A stretch of DNA of 64,000 nt from Bradyrhizobium sp. B124 (GTDB taxonomy: Bacteria > Pseudomonadota > Alphaproteobacteria > Rhizobiales > Xanthobacteraceae). Made by a program: the position numbers and the translations under genes. The stretch is from assembly GCF_038967635.1 (NCBI RefSeq), contig NZ_CP152413.1, positions 806,001 through 870,000 of the forward strand, written 5' to 3'. Of the stretch, positions 49,706 through 57,850 are shown piece after piece. The notes beneath the pieces are model-generated. The model was not told where the DNA came from. It did not search any database and saw only the letters and a program-made list of their open reading frames with translations. Positions within the stretch are counted from its first letter, which is position 1, and every line of letters begins with the position of its first letter.

Positions 49706-50565
49706 GCACGACGGAGGCGCCGACCGACGGCGCGGCATTCTGCGCCGATCTGGTGCGAACCCATGACTTCGTGCGCTACGCGTCGACCTTGTTCATGCCG
49801 GGTCCGGAGCGCCGGGCGCTGCTCGCGATCTACGCCTTCAACATCGAAGTCTCGCGCGTGCACGAGCAGGTCAGCCAGCCGCTGCCCGGCGAGATGCGGC
49901 TGCAATGGTGGACCGACATGCTGGCCGGGACCGGACACGGCGGCGTCGAGGGCAATCCGGTCGCAGCTGAGCTGCTGTATGCGATCCGCAATCACCGCCT
50001 GCCGGTCTCGCCGTTCTCGCTCCTGGTCGAGGAGCATCAGTTCGATCTCTACAACGACCCGATGCCGTCGCTGGCCGCGCTCGAGGGCTACCTCGACGCC
50101 ACGGCATCGGCGCTGTTCGCGCAAGCCACGCGCGTGGTGGCGCGGCCATCGGAGGCGATCGATCACCTGGCCCGTCATGCCGGCCTCGCGCAAGGCATGG
50201 CGCAGGTCATCGCGGCGCTGGGCCGCGATGCCTCGCGGCAGCAGCTGTTTCTGCCGGTCCAGCTGCTGCAGCAGCACGGCAGCAGCAAGGAGGAGGTGTT
50301 TGCCGGCAAGCCCACGCCGAACATCGGTGCTGCGATCGATCAGCTTGCGGACGAGGCCCAGGGCCATCTCAAGACCGCATTCGGGCTGCTTGCGGATGTG
50401 CCATCCGGCGTGAGGCCGATCTTCCTGCCGCTTGCTCACATCAGGCGCGAGCTGAACCGGGCAAGGAGGGCCGACTACGATCCGTTCCTGCCGAAGCCGG
50501 CGTCGCGCCTGCGCACGCTCTGGACGTTGTGGCGAGCTGCGCGCACCGAAGAGTTCGGTCGCTAG
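49702..50565 (+). CDS. squalene/phytoene synthase-like protein (NDUFAF6-like)
   Basis: A 287-residue all-helical trans-prenyltransferase-fold protein. It has LLAIYAFNIEVSRVHEQVSQ and MRLQWWTDML, but the Asp-rich DxxxD motifs needed for prenyl diphosphate binding are poorly conserved, as in the complex I assembly factor NDUFAF6. It is translationally coupled (ATGA) to the NDUFAF3-like gene, which supports a complex I assembly role over carotenoid or hopanoid synthesis. Confidence 0.85.
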   Translation: MSTTEAPTDGAAFCADLVRTHDFVRYASTLFMPGPERRALLAIYAFNIEVSRVHEQVSQPLPGEMRLQWWTDMLAGTGHGGVEGNPVAAELLYAIRNHRLPVSPFSLLVEEHQFDLYNDPMPSLAALEGYLDATASALFAQATRVVARPSEAIDHLARHAGLAQGMAQVIAALGRDASRQQLFLPVQLLQQHGSSKEEVFAGKPTPNIGAAIDQLADEAQGHLKTAFGLLADVPSGVRPIFLPLAHIRRELNRARRADYDPFLPKPASRLRTLWTLWRAARTEEFGR

Positions 50566-50662
50566 AGCATGATCCGGAAAAGTGCGAAGCGGTTTTCCGA
50601 AAAGATCATGCTAAAACAAGAATCTAAAGCGCGATGACGATTCAACGCAATCTCATCGCGCT
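50566..50662. repeat. two tandem hairpin repeats (GAGCATGATCCGGAAAAG type)
   Basis: The first unit (50567-50616) begins GAGCATGATCCGGAAAAG and closes with TTTTCCGAAAAGATCATGCT. The second (about 50625-50665) has AAAGCGCGATGA facing TCATCGCGCTTT. I recall the first as an abundant intergenic palindrome in Bradyrhizobium and relatives. The array lies between convergent genes and reaches the DUF1488 stop codon. Confidence 0.7.
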
Positions 50663-50947
50663 TTAGCTCTGTTCCTTCGAGATGTGCTTGGTGAAGATCC
50701 GGATCGTCGCGCCTTTGACCACCGGGCCGCTGTCAAAGATGTCGGATGCGATCATCTCGATCGCGTCGCGCAGCGCAATGAACTGCGCCTGCCGGGCCAG
50801 GCTCGGTGTTCCGCGCGTGCCGGCCAATTCGTCCATTGCGGCGTCGCTGATCTGACATTCAATTTCCTGATCGCCGTGCATCATGGTGAATCCGAACGCC
50901 AGGCGTTCGGAATCATATCCCCCGATACGGCCACGGGTGAGTGGCAT
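50663..50947 (-). CDS. DUF1488-family small protein
   Basis: A 94-residue protein of the DUF1488 family, function unknown. It reads as a compact alpha/beta domain: RLAFGFTMMHGDQEIECQIS, SDAAMDEL, then a helix with FIALRDAIEMIASD. The stop codon lies at the edge of the upstream palindromic repeat. It is downstream of the kinase-like gene on the same strand, 75 bases away. Confidence 0.8.
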   Translation of the reverse strand: MPLTRGRIGGYDSERLAFGFTMMHGDQEIECQISDAAMDELAGTRGTPSLARQAQFIALRDAIEMIASDIFDSGPVVKGATIRIFTKHISKEQS

Positions 50948-51022
50948 TAAGCTTGTCCCTTGAGCGCGCTAGCCCTCACAAGATTGGCGCTTCGAGCTGC
51001 GTTTGTCGAGAGTGCGCGCGCT

Positions 51023-52126
51023 TCAGCGCGCCAGCCGATCCATCTCGGCAACTTCGAAATTGAAGCGATCGCGCAGATTCTTGCGTTGCTCGAGGATGTC
51101 CTTGAGGAACTCGCGATCGGCGTCGCTGCGCATCATCGGTTCGATCAGGTCGATCTGGTTCATGGCGACGAGCTGCAGGATTTCGGTGCGTGGCTTGCCG
51201 GCCGCATCGCGCGGCAATGCATGCACGATCTGGATGTGTTCGGGCGGCTTGACGCCCTTGGCCGCGGCAAGCTCGTTGCGCAGCGTCTTTTCCAGCGCGG
51301 ACTGGTCGGCCTCGACGAAGGCGTAGAGCCCGACGCCGACGCGCCGGTCGGCAAAGGCGACGATCGCGGTGTCGCGCACGTCGGGATTCCTGCGGATCAA
51401 ATCGACCAGCACCGGCGCGTCGTTGACCAGCCGCCGGCCGCCGCCCTCGCGGTCGGTGAAGTTGAATATGCCGCGGGTGATTGCCTGATAGACCTTCTTG
51501 CCGGTCTTGAGCCAGACGCTGGCGACCGCGGACTTCTTCGCGAGCACCTTGCGCTCCATCGGCGTCAACGCCTCCGGCGCGTAGCTGCGCTTGTGCTTCA
51601 ACAGATGCCGCAGATCCTCATAGGCCGCGATGCGGAACAGCCGGCTTCGGGTCTTGAAGCAGGCAGCAAGCTGAAAGTCGGTGAGGTAGGCGCGGCTGTC
51701 GCGGCCGACCAGCCAGTTCTGCTCCTTGGCGAGGTCGTTGTGGCAGATGCCGGCACGATGCAGCTTGCGTAACGCGGCCTTGGCGGAACGGAAATAGGCG
51801 ACGTCGCCATGCGGCTTCGCCAGATGCAGCGCCGCGCCGTCGATGAAGCCGCGCACCAGCGCGCGCCTGCCTGCCCACAACAGCTTGGGGCCGACGTCGA
51901 GATCGTGCGCCAGGGTCAGCGCGCGGCGTTCGCGCGAGAACAGATGCAGCGCCACGGCGAACGACCAGAACGGCACCTGATCGAGCCGGCGCAGCACGCC
52001 TTCGACCTCGCCGTCATCGGTCCGGAAGCGGCCGCGCTCGACGGTCGAGAACACGTCGCGCTTGAGCAGCACGCCCTGGCTCCATCGCGCCGACAGGGTG
52101 GCGTCGTCATCTTTCGGCAAGCTCAT
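51023..52126 (-). CDS. kinase-like domain fused to an acyl-CoA synthetase C-terminal domain
   Basis: A 367-residue fusion. Residues about 15-215 resemble RIO/LPS-heptose-type kinases: ICHNDLAKEQNWLV (H129, D131, N137) and YLTDFQLA (D150, with DFQ in place of DFG). Residues about 233-320 match the C-terminal domain of AMP-forming ligases (NPDVRDTAIVAFADRRVGVG, ALPRDAAGKPRTEIL) with the Gly-Lys at 310-311 that normally catalyses adenylation. The adenylating N-terminal domain is absent. A helical tail (about 325-367) follows. It starts five bases after the trmFO stop, so co-transcription is likely. Substrate unknown. Confidence 0.78.
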   Translation of the reverse strand: MSLPKDDDATLSARWSQGVLLKRDVFSTVERGRFRTDDGEVEGVLRRLDQVPFWSFAVALHLFSRERRALTLAHDLDVGPKLLWAGRRALVRGFIDGAALHLAKPHGDVAYFRSAKAALRKLHRAGICHNDLAKEQNWLVGRDSRAYLTDFQLAACFKTRSRLFRIAAYEDLRHLLKHKRSYAPEALTPMERKVLAKKSAVASVWLKTGKKVYQAITRGIFNFTDREGGGRRLVNDAPVLVDLIRRNPDVRDTAIVAFADRRVGVGLYAFVEADQSALEKTLRNELAAAKGVKPPEHIQIVHALPRDAAGKPRTEILQLVAMNQIDLIEPMMRSDADREFLKDILEQRKNLRDRFNFEVAEMDRLAR

Positions 52127-52131
52127 GACTG

Positions 52132-53565
52132 TCAGGCCGCTGCCGCAACGCGCAGGTGCTCTGCGATCCAGTGGTCGAGGTCGGCGAGTGCCCGCGCGCT
52201 GATCGCCTGCTTCTTGGCGACCGTCTTCTCGTTGCCGCGCAGGCGCGAGCCGTCCGGCTTCTTGGTCGGAGGGCTGGCCAACGGCGGGAACAGACCGAAA
52301 TTGATGTTCATCGGCTGGAACGAGCGCGAACCGGCGTCGATCGTCTCGATATGACCACCGGTGATGTGGCCGAGCAGCGCGCCGAGCGCGGTGGTGGCGG
52401 GCGGTGGCGTCAGCGCGGTGCCGCGCATGTCGGCGGCAGCGCAGAGGCCCGCAATCAGGCCGACGCTGGCCGACTCGACGTAGCCCTCGCAGCCCGTCAT
52501 CTGGCCGGCGAAACGCAGCCGCGGCTGCGCGCGCAGGCGCAGCTGGCTATCGAGCAGCTTCGGTGAATTCAGGAAGGTGTTGCGATGCAGGCCGCCGAGC
52601 CGGGCGAACTCCGCGTTCTCAAGGCCCGGGATGGTGCGGAACACGCGCTGCTGCGCGCCATGCTTCAGCTTGGTCTGGAAACCGACGATGTTGTAGAGCG
52701 TGCCGAGCTTGTTGTCCTGCCGCAGCTGGACGATCGCATATGCCTTGACCGTCGGATTGTGCGGATTGGTCAATCCCACCGGCTTCATCGGCCCGTGGCG
52801 CAGCGTCTCCTGACCGCGCTCGGCCATCACCTCGACCGGCAGGCAGCCGTCGAAATAGGGCGTGTTGGTCTCCCAATCCTTGAAGTCGACCTTCTCGCCG
52901 TCGAGCAGCGCCGCGACGAAGCCGTTATATTGCTCCTTGGTCATCGGGCAGTTGATGTAATCGGCGCCGGTGCCGCCGGGACCGACCTTGTCATAGCGCG
53001 ATTGAAACCAGGCCACCGACATGTCGATGGAATCCTTGTGCACGATCGGTGCGATCGCATCGAAGAACGCCAGCGCATTCTCGTCGGTGAGCTGCCTGAT
53101 GGCGTCGGCGAGCGGCGCCGAGGTGAGGGGACCGGTGGCGACGATCACGTTGCTCCAGTCGGCCGGCGGCAGGCCCGCGACTTCCTCGCGGCTGATCTCG
53201 ATCAGCGGATGTTCGTTCAGCGCTTTGGTGACGGCAGCGGAAAAGCCGTCGCGGTCGACCGCCAGCGCGCCGCCGGCGGGCACCTGATTGGCATCGGCCG
53301 AGCGCATGATGAGGGAGCCCAGCCGCCGCATCTCTGCGTGCAGCAGCCCGACCGCGTTGTTGGCGGCATCGTCGGAGCGGAAGGAATTCGAGCAGACCAG
53401 TTCGGCGCAGCCTTCGGTCCGATGCGCCTCGGTCATTCGGTGCGGGCGCATTTCATGCAGGACGGCACGGACGCCGGAATTGGCAACCTGCCAGGCGGCT
53501 TCCGAGCCGGCGAGCCCCGCGCCCACGATGTGCACGGGTTGGGAAGAGGATTGATGCGGTGTCAT
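52132..53565 (-). CDS. trmFO: methylenetetrahydrofolate-tRNA-(uracil-5-)-methyltransferase TrmFO
   Basis: FAD- and folate-dependent enzyme making ribothymidine-54 in the T-loop of tRNAs, 477 residues. Motifs: [20 protein letters not shown] (FAD site), [20 protein letters not shown], and the C-terminal [19 protein letters not shown] with [10 protein letters not shown]. This matches GidA-related TrmFO rather than GidA itself. The C-terminus has an extra basic segment (about 430-477). First of the minus-strand group with the kinase-like fusion. Confidence 0.95.
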   Translation of the reverse strand: MTPHQSSSQPVHIVGAGLAGSEAAWQVANSGVRAVLHEMRPHRMTEAHRTEGCAELVCSNSFRSDDAANNAVGLLHAEMRRLGSLIMRSADANQVPAGGALAVDRDGFSAAVTKALNEHPLIEISREEVAGLPPADWSNVIVATGPLTSAPLADAIRQLTDENALAFFDAIAPIVHKDSIDMSVAWFQSRYDKVGPGGTGADYINCPMTKEQYNGFVAALLDGEKVDFKDWETNTPYFDGCLPVEVMAERGQETLRHGPMKPVGLTNPHNPTVKAYAIVQLRQDNKLGTLYNIVGFQTKLKHGAQQRVFRTIPGLENAEFARLGGLHRNTFLNSPKLLDSQLRLRAQPRLRFAGQMTGCEGYVESASVGLIAGLCAAADMRGTALTPPPATTALGALLGHITGGHIETIDAGSRSFQPMNINFGLFPPLASPPTKKPDGSRLRGNEKTVAKKQAISARALADLDHWIAEHLRVAAAA

Positions 53566-53613
53566 CGCGCAGCGTTAGCGCGTTTTGATTCCATATGCAT
53601 CTGAAACTGCAGC

Positions 53614-53666
53614 AGAGCGTTTTCAAGCGAAGTGGGTACCGGTTCGCGTGAAGTAAACGCGTCAAA
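53614..53666. repeat. AGAGCGTTTTC-type interspersed repeat
   Basis: A sequence beginning AGAGCGTTTTCAAGCGAAG and ending AAACGCGTCAAA, with facing GCGTTTTC/GTAAACGC and GGTACC at the centre. I recall near-identical intergenic copies in Bradyrhizobium and Rhodopseudomonas; the genome was not searched. Confidence 0.6.
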
Positions 53667-53674
53667 CCTAGGAC

Positions 53675-53720
53675 CAGAGGCCATCCCGTTCCGATGCCGT
53701 CGGAACGGGATGGGCTCTGA
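53675..53720. terminator. long hairpin, possible transcript end
   Basis: A 14-bp perfect stem (CCATCCCGTTCCGA with TCGGAACGGGATGG) and 6-base loop, extended by CAGAG/CTCTG past a G-G mismatch. It is one of two hairpins between trmFO and the DUF1127 gene. No T-run on either strand, so the role is uncertain. Confidence 0.45.
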
Positions 53721-53727
53721 AACGAGA

Positions 53728-53752
53728 ACGCCCGCTGTGGAAGCGGGCGTTA
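53728..53752 (-). terminator. terminator-like hairpin after the DUF1127 gene
   Basis: A 9-bp perfect stem (AACGCCCGC with GCGGGCGTT) and 7-base loop about 28 bases beyond the DUF1127 stop on the minus strand, followed by TCTCGTTTC. A plausible 3' end of that small mRNA. Confidence 0.55.
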
Positions 53753-53779
53753 TCCGTTCATCAGATGGCTTGCGGCCGA

Positions 53780-53932
53780 TTAGCCGTTGTAGGTACCGGC
53801 GGCAACGCGCGGAATGTCCGAGCGGTCGAGGCCGATATCGGCCAGTTCGCGATCGCTGAGCTGGGACAGTTCGCTGACATTGCGCTGATAATCCCGGAAA
53901 GCCTGGATCATGCGGATGAGCGAGAGCAACAT
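53780..53932 (-). CDS. DUF1127 small protein (YjiS-like)
   Basis: A 50-residue protein not listed by standard length cut-offs. It starts MLLSLIRMIQAFRDYQRN and ends with SELSQLSDRELADIGLDRSD then IPRVAAGTYNG, the typical DUF1127 helix-turn-helix-like C-terminus. ATG at 53932 has AGGAG six bases upstream, a strong site. Small proteins of this family are involved in phosphate, carbon, and RNA-turnover regulation in other alphaproteobacteria; the role here is unknown. A good sigma-70-type promoter lies 62 bases upstream, and hairpins follow the stop. Confidence 0.92.
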   Translation of the reverse strand: MLLSLIRMIQAFRDYQRNVSELSQLSDRELADIGLDRSDIPRVAAGTYNG

Positions 53933-54678
53933 GGTAGTCTCCTAGTAATTCAGATTCAGCTTTTCAAAAGCCTCATCGTTGAAGTGAATATAGATGATAT
54001 GGTGCGGCGCGGTAGTTCCAATGGTGCGATGCAGCTAGACCCAAAACGCATGGCGGCGGTAAGGTCTGGTTAACCGTTGGGCACTTGCCGAGCAGGTCTG
54101 TAAATGAAAGTTCCGTCGACACGCAGTGTATCGCAAAAATATTCCTGAAATCAATTGGTTGATAGAATTGCGGCAAGCTCGATCAGGTTGGATATATGGT
54201 AATTAAAGACCGCCCAATCAAGTTTTTCCGCGCCTTCGCTCACCGGATCACATCGATGTGTTCCATGCGTGATTCGCATGCGACAAGATGGCATTGAAAT
54301 GATTTTTTGTTCATATGTTGGTGCGAGCGTCCATGAATGGGTGGAGCGTCAATCGGTCGTATTGACGCGAGAGGTAATTCGGTCCTCCCGCGCCGTGCGG
54401 ATCTCCGTCGCGTCCGGCGTGTCGCGTGGAATGCGCTGAGGATTATCGGAAATGCATTTCGATTGAAGTGAACGTTGGCAGCAAAGCTAATGCGGCGCCG
54501 CTTCCTTACCGACATGTAATCGAAATACTATGCAACGCATGCGCGATCCGCGTGCAGCGCTCATCACATTCGTATCGCGCGAAGTTCATTCTGAATGGCG
54601 CCGGGAACAGCGAATAATTGCGCTGCAGATTCCGCAATCACGCAGGGATCTGTCCAAGAACAAGAGATGGATCATCCC
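53933..54678. other. 0.75-kb intergenic region
   Basis: No credible gene: frames here are short and Arg/His-rich without recognisable motifs or good ribosome sites. GC is lower than in the flanks. It contains the DUF1127 promoter (53994-54021) and presumably the promoter of the small secreted protein gene. Confidence 0.5.
53994..54021 (-). promoter_or_regulatory. sigma-70-type promoter of the DUF1127 gene
   Basis: On the minus strand TTGGAA (-35, 4/6) and TATCAT (-10, 5/6) are separated by 16 bases. The -10 element is 62 bases before the ATG, leaving a short leader with the AGGAG site. Predicted from consensus only. Confidence 0.45.
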
Positions 54679-54954
54679 ATGATTAAAACATTCATCGCCG
54701 CAGCCAGCATGGCTGCCGTTGCTTATGCTGTCGCTGCTCCCGCCCAGGCCGCTCATCGCCATCATATGGGCGTCGGCTGCAGCGGTGCCAATTTCGGCAA
54801 GACGGAAGCTGCCGTCGAAGCTATGGCCGACAATGAGGTCAAATTCGCGGCGGAGAAGGAAGTCTCGCTCGCCCAGGACGCGATGCTGAACAACAAGTGG
54901 GGCGCATGCGGCGCGCACCTCAGCAAGGCCGCCGAAGAGAGCATGGCGAAGTAA
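54679..54954 (+). CDS. small secreted protein of unknown function
   Basis: A 91-residue protein with a signal peptide (MIKTFIAAASMAAVAYAVAA, cleavage near PAQAA) and a mature part of about 64 residues. It contains His-rich HRHHMGVGCSG, a second Cys in WGACGAHLS, and an alpha-helical acidic region (KTEAAVEAMADNEVKFAAEK). Two Cys could form a disulfide in the periplasm. Start at 54679 gives the signal peptide directly; 54667 is an alternative. A strong terminator follows 17 bases after the stop, so it is probably a single abundant transcript. I do not recognise the family. Confidence 0.78.
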   Translation: MIKTFIAAASMAAVAYAVAAPAQAAHRHHMGVGCSGANFGKTEAAVEAMADNEVKFAAEKEVSLAQDAMLNNKWGACGAHLSKAAEESMAK

Positions 54955-54971
54955 GCTTTTGATCATGGCAT

Positions 54972-55005
54972 AAGGGCCGATTGCCTGGGGCAATCGGCCC
55001 TTTTT
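54972..55005 (+). terminator. Rho-independent terminator of the small secreted protein gene
   Basis: A perfect 14-bp stem (AAGGGCCGATTGCC with GGCAATCGGCCCTT) and 3-base loop are followed by TTT. Strong intrinsic terminator. Confidence 0.85.
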
Positions 55006-55085
55006 GATTCATCCCGGAGCGGGAGCGGTTCTGATCGAAGCGGAGCCGACGTGCGGGCTTCTCGCCGCTACGCAACTCCACCGCG

Positions 55086-55901
55086 CTACGGAGCCTTGGC
55101 GAGCTGGGTGGCGAAGTAGCCGATCGTCTTGGCGTACACCTCGCTCTTGTTCCATTGCTGGATAACCGCGAAATTCTCGCTGCCGGGCTCCCAGCCTTTG
55201 CCCTTCTTCCAGCCGTAGCTCTTCAGGAAGTTCGCCGTCGAGGCCAGCACGTCAGGCACGTTGTGCAAGAGGTCGCGCTTGCCGTTGCCGTCGAAGTCGA
55301 CCGCGAACTTGATATAGGACGACGGCATGAACTGGGTCTGGCCGATCTCGCCGGCCCAGGCGCCGCGCATCTCCTGCGGCGCGAGATCGCCGCGCTCCAC
55401 AATGCGCAACGCATCCATCAACTCGGCCTTGAACATGTCGGAGCGGCGGCAATCATAGGCCAGCGTCGCAAGCGAGCGCATGGTCTGAAACTTGCCGGTG
55501 TTGACGCCGAAATCGGTCTCCAGCCCCCAGATCGCGACCAGGATTTCGCCCGGCACGCCGTAGGCCTCCTCGATCCGCGACAGCACCGAGCCGTAGCGCT
55601 TCATCATGTCGGAGCCACGATTGAGCCGCGGCGGCACCATACGACCCGAGAATTGCTCGAAGGTCTGGCTGAATACCTGCTGCGAATGGTCGCGCGCCAG
55701 GATCGCCTTGTCCTGCGTGACGCCACTCAAGCCGGCCTGGATCGCGTTCTGCGAAATGCCCTTCGTCACAGCCTCTTTCTTGAAATCGTCGAGCCAGGAC
55801 TCGAACGTGCCCGTGCCGCATTGGGCGGCGAGCGCAGACGCGGTCGAGGTCAACAGCCACGCCCCGACGGCGAGCGTGTGAAAGGAAAAGCGCGAGGTCA
55901 T
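55086..55901 (-). CDS. lytic murein transglycosylase (MltB family)
   Basis: A 271-residue periplasmic enzyme cleaving peptidoglycan glycan strands. A signal peptide (FHTLAVGAWLLTSTASALAA) precedes the SLT_2-type domain: EEAYGVPGEILVAIWGLETD with the catalytic Glu of the ET pair, SLATLAYDCRRSDMFKAELM, and AGEIGQTQFMPSSYIKFAVD. ATG at 55901 follows GGAGTG nine bases upstream; GTG at 55913 is less likely. It lacks a C-terminal peptidoglycan-binding domain. Neighbours are unrelated. Confidence 0.93.
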   Translation of the reverse strand: MTSRFSFHTLAVGAWLLTSTASALAAQCGTGTFESWLDDFKKEAVTKGISQNAIQAGLSGVTQDKAILARDHSQQVFSQTFEQFSGRMVPPRLNRGSDMMKRYGSVLSRIEEAYGVPGEILVAIWGLETDFGVNTGKFQTMRSLATLAYDCRRSDMFKAELMDALRIVERGDLAPQEMRGAWAGEIGQTQFMPSSYIKFAVDFDGNGKRDLLHNVPDVLASTANFLKSYGWKKGKGWEPGSENFAVIQQWNKSEVYAKTIGYFATQLAKAP

Positions 55902-56068
55902 AGGCAATTTCACTCCGGAGTCTGCGATGTCATCGATTGGTCGCGAAACCCGGCGGGTATGTTCGCGGCAACAGCGGCTAAAACAAGGCTCGTGATCGAG
56001 CCGTTTATCTCAGGCAATGCTGCAAATGCCACGCCAATTTCACACCCATTTGACGATCCGGAACGACA

Positions 56069-56100
56069 AACCGCCGGCCGAATATAATCGGCCGGCGGTT
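56069..56100. terminator. hairpin between DUF2189 and transglycosylase genes
   Basis: A perfect 13-bp stem (AACCGCCGGCCGA with TCGGCCGGCGGTT) around ATATAA. On the minus strand it lies about 35 bases after the DUF2189 stop and is followed by TGTCG, so termination would rely on the stem. It also insulates the transglycosylase promoter. Confidence 0.55.
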
Positions 56101-56134
56101 GCTTTGGCGTTTACGCGTTCGGGGTGACTGGCGC

Positions 56135-57046
56135 TTAGCCGCGATCGCTGCGCCGCCACGGGAACAGGTTGGCCGGGAAGTCGGCGGCGGGCTTGCGCTC
56201 ACGCGGCTCGGGGATCACCGGCTGCGCGTTCGGATCCTTGACGATGACCTCGCGATAGAGATGCCAGGTGGCGTGACCGAGCAGCGGGATCACGACGGCG
56301 AGCCCGAGGAAGAACGGGATCGTGCCGAGCACCAGCAACACCGCGACGATCAGGCCCCAGGCCGCCATCGGCACCGGGTTCTGTGCGACGGCGCGCATCG
56401 ACGTCACCATGGCTTCGCCGGCGGTTGCCTGGCGGTCCAGCATCATGGGGAAGGCGACCACGCTGATGCACAGCGCGACGAGCGCGAACAGGAAGCCGAC
56501 GCTGCAGCCGACCACGATCAACCACCAGCCTTGCGGGGTGGTCAGCACGCGCTCGGCAAAATCGGGAATGTTGGCTGCGGTCTGATAGCCGAATACCGCG
56601 GTGTAGATCGCCTGTGCGGTGGCGATCCAGGTCACGAACAGTGCGAACAGCAACGTTCCGACCCCGAGCATCGCGCCGAATGACGGCGAGCGGAATACCT
56701 GCATGGCGTCCCATGCGGATGCCTCACCGCCGTCCTCGCGCCGACGGCTCATCTCGTAGAGGCCGATCGCGGCGAACGGGCCGAGCAGGGCAAAGCCCGC
56801 GGCCAGCGGAAACAGCAGGGGCAGCACGGAATAACCGTGCACGGTGCGCGCAAGCACAATGCCGAGCACGGGATAGATCAGACACAGGATGATGGCGTGG
56901 CTTGGCACAGCCTTGAAGTCTTCCCAGCCGAGACGCAGCGCTTGATGCAAATCGGACAGGCCGATGGTGCGGATAACCGGCGCAGATGCGGGACCTTGTC
57001 CGCTCTGCGTCATCGATGTGACATTGCCTTGGTATGGAGTGGCCAT
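56135..57046 (-). CDS. DUF2189-family integral membrane protein
   Basis: A 303-residue inner-membrane protein of the DUF2189 family, function unknown. The N-terminal TIGLSDLHQALRLGWEDFKA is the family opening; about six hydrophobic helices follow (AIILCLIYPVLGIVLA, LLFPLAAGFALLGPFAAIGL, and others). LYEMSRRREDGGEASAWDAM is a conserved cytosolic loop. ATG at 57046 has GGGAG nine bases upstream. It could be part of a stress-responsive membrane system, but nothing in the context shows this. Confidence 0.87.
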   Translation of the reverse strand: MATPYQGNVTSMTQSGQGPASAPVIRTIGLSDLHQALRLGWEDFKAVPSHAIILCLIYPVLGIVLARTVHGYSVLPLLFPLAAGFALLGPFAAIGLYEMSRRREDGGEASAWDAMQVFRSPSFGAMLGVGTLLFALFVTWIATAQAIYTAVFGYQTAANIPDFAERVLTTPQGWWLIVVGCSVGFLFALVALCISVVAFPMMLDRQATAGEAMVTSMRAVAQNPVPMAAWGLIVAVLLVLGTIPFFLGLAVVIPLLGHATWHLYREVIVKDPNAQPVIPEPRERKPAADFPANLFPWRRSDRG

Positions 57047-57334
57047 GGTCGTTGTCTCCCTCTGGGCGGGCGCATTCTGCGCCCGGCACGCGGGCACAAA
57101 CGTACCGCCTCTCGAAGCGATCACGAGCAAGCCAGACGCGAAAGACAGAGCAGGGAACTGGCCGTGTCGCGAACTGTGCACTGAGGGTACTCCCAAACCG
57201 CGGCAAAAGCACTCACGCTTAGGTGAATGTCGCATTGGCAAGGTATTGAGGGAGCGATACACTTGAACTGCGATCTCGGTCAGCCGGCGCGTTGCCGCGT
57301 GGCCTTCACATCTCAACTCTCTTGGGAGCGAACG

Positions 57335-57748
57335 ATGAGCATTTTCGGAAAAATCATGGGCGCGATCTTCGGCAGCAGCGCCAGCGCCGCGCCCGCCGGC
57401 GGAACGGCCACAAGCGCAGCTCCCGCCGGTGGATCCGGTAGCGCCTCGCCGTCGCCTGCCGCGGTACCCGCCGGTGCGGCGCCCGCGCAGTCCGTTGACG
57501 TCGCCCCCATCCTCGACAAGGCGGTAGCCGCGAAGGGCGAGAAGCTCGAGTGGCGGACTTCGATCGTCGACCTGATGAAGGCGCTCGACATCGACTCCAG
57601 CCTGTCGGCGCGCAAGGAGCTCGCCAAGGAGCTCGGTTACACCGGCGACACCAACGATTCCGCCAGCATGAACATCTGGCTGCACAAACAGGTGATGACG
57701 AAGCTCGCGGCCAATGGCGGCAAGCTGCCCCCGGATATCAAGCACTGA
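57335..57748 (+). CDS. DUF3597-family protein
   Basis: A 137-residue protein of the DUF3597 family, function unknown. It has a short N-terminal helix (MSIFGKIMGAIFGSS), an Ala/Pro/Gly-rich linker (about 16-55), and the conserved C-terminal domain DVAPILDKAVAAKGEKLEWR, SIVDLMKALDIDSSLSARKE, LAKELGYTGD. ATG at 57335 has GGGAG six bases upstream. It has its own strong terminator, so is likely monocistronic. Confidence 0.85.
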   Translation: MSIFGKIMGAIFGSSASAAPAGGTATSAAPAGGSGSASPSPAAVPAGAAPAQSVDVAPILDKAVAAKGEKLEWRTSIVDLMKALDIDSSLSARKELAKELGYTGDTNDSASMNIWLHKQVMTKLAANGGKLPPDIKH

Positions 57749-57773
57749 CGGGATCATCATCCCGCACACGGCC

Positions 57774-57802
57774 AGGGCCCGCGCCAGCGCGGGCCCTTTT
57801 TT
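57774..57802 (+). terminator. Rho-independent terminator of the DUF3597 gene
   Basis: A 9-bp stem (GGGCCCGCG with CGCGGGCCC), loop CCAG, and six T residues, 26 bases after the stop. Strong intrinsic terminator; the FAH-family gene starts only 49 bases later, so its promoter must be very close or overlap. Confidence 0.88.
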
Positions 57803-57850
57803 ATGGACCGGCGAGCATCTATAGATCGGCGGACAAGAAGGAGAACGCCC

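Noticed and set aside
49702..50565. Carotenoid or hopanoid phytoene/squalene synthase
   Set aside because: The fold matches, but the Asp-rich prenyl-diphosphate motifs are weak and it is coupled to an NDUFAF3-like gene with no isoprenoid genes nearby.
54240..54515. 91-codon minus-strand frame upstream of the small secreted gene
   Set aside because: Arg-rich with no motif and no ribosome site; codon use unlike neighbours.
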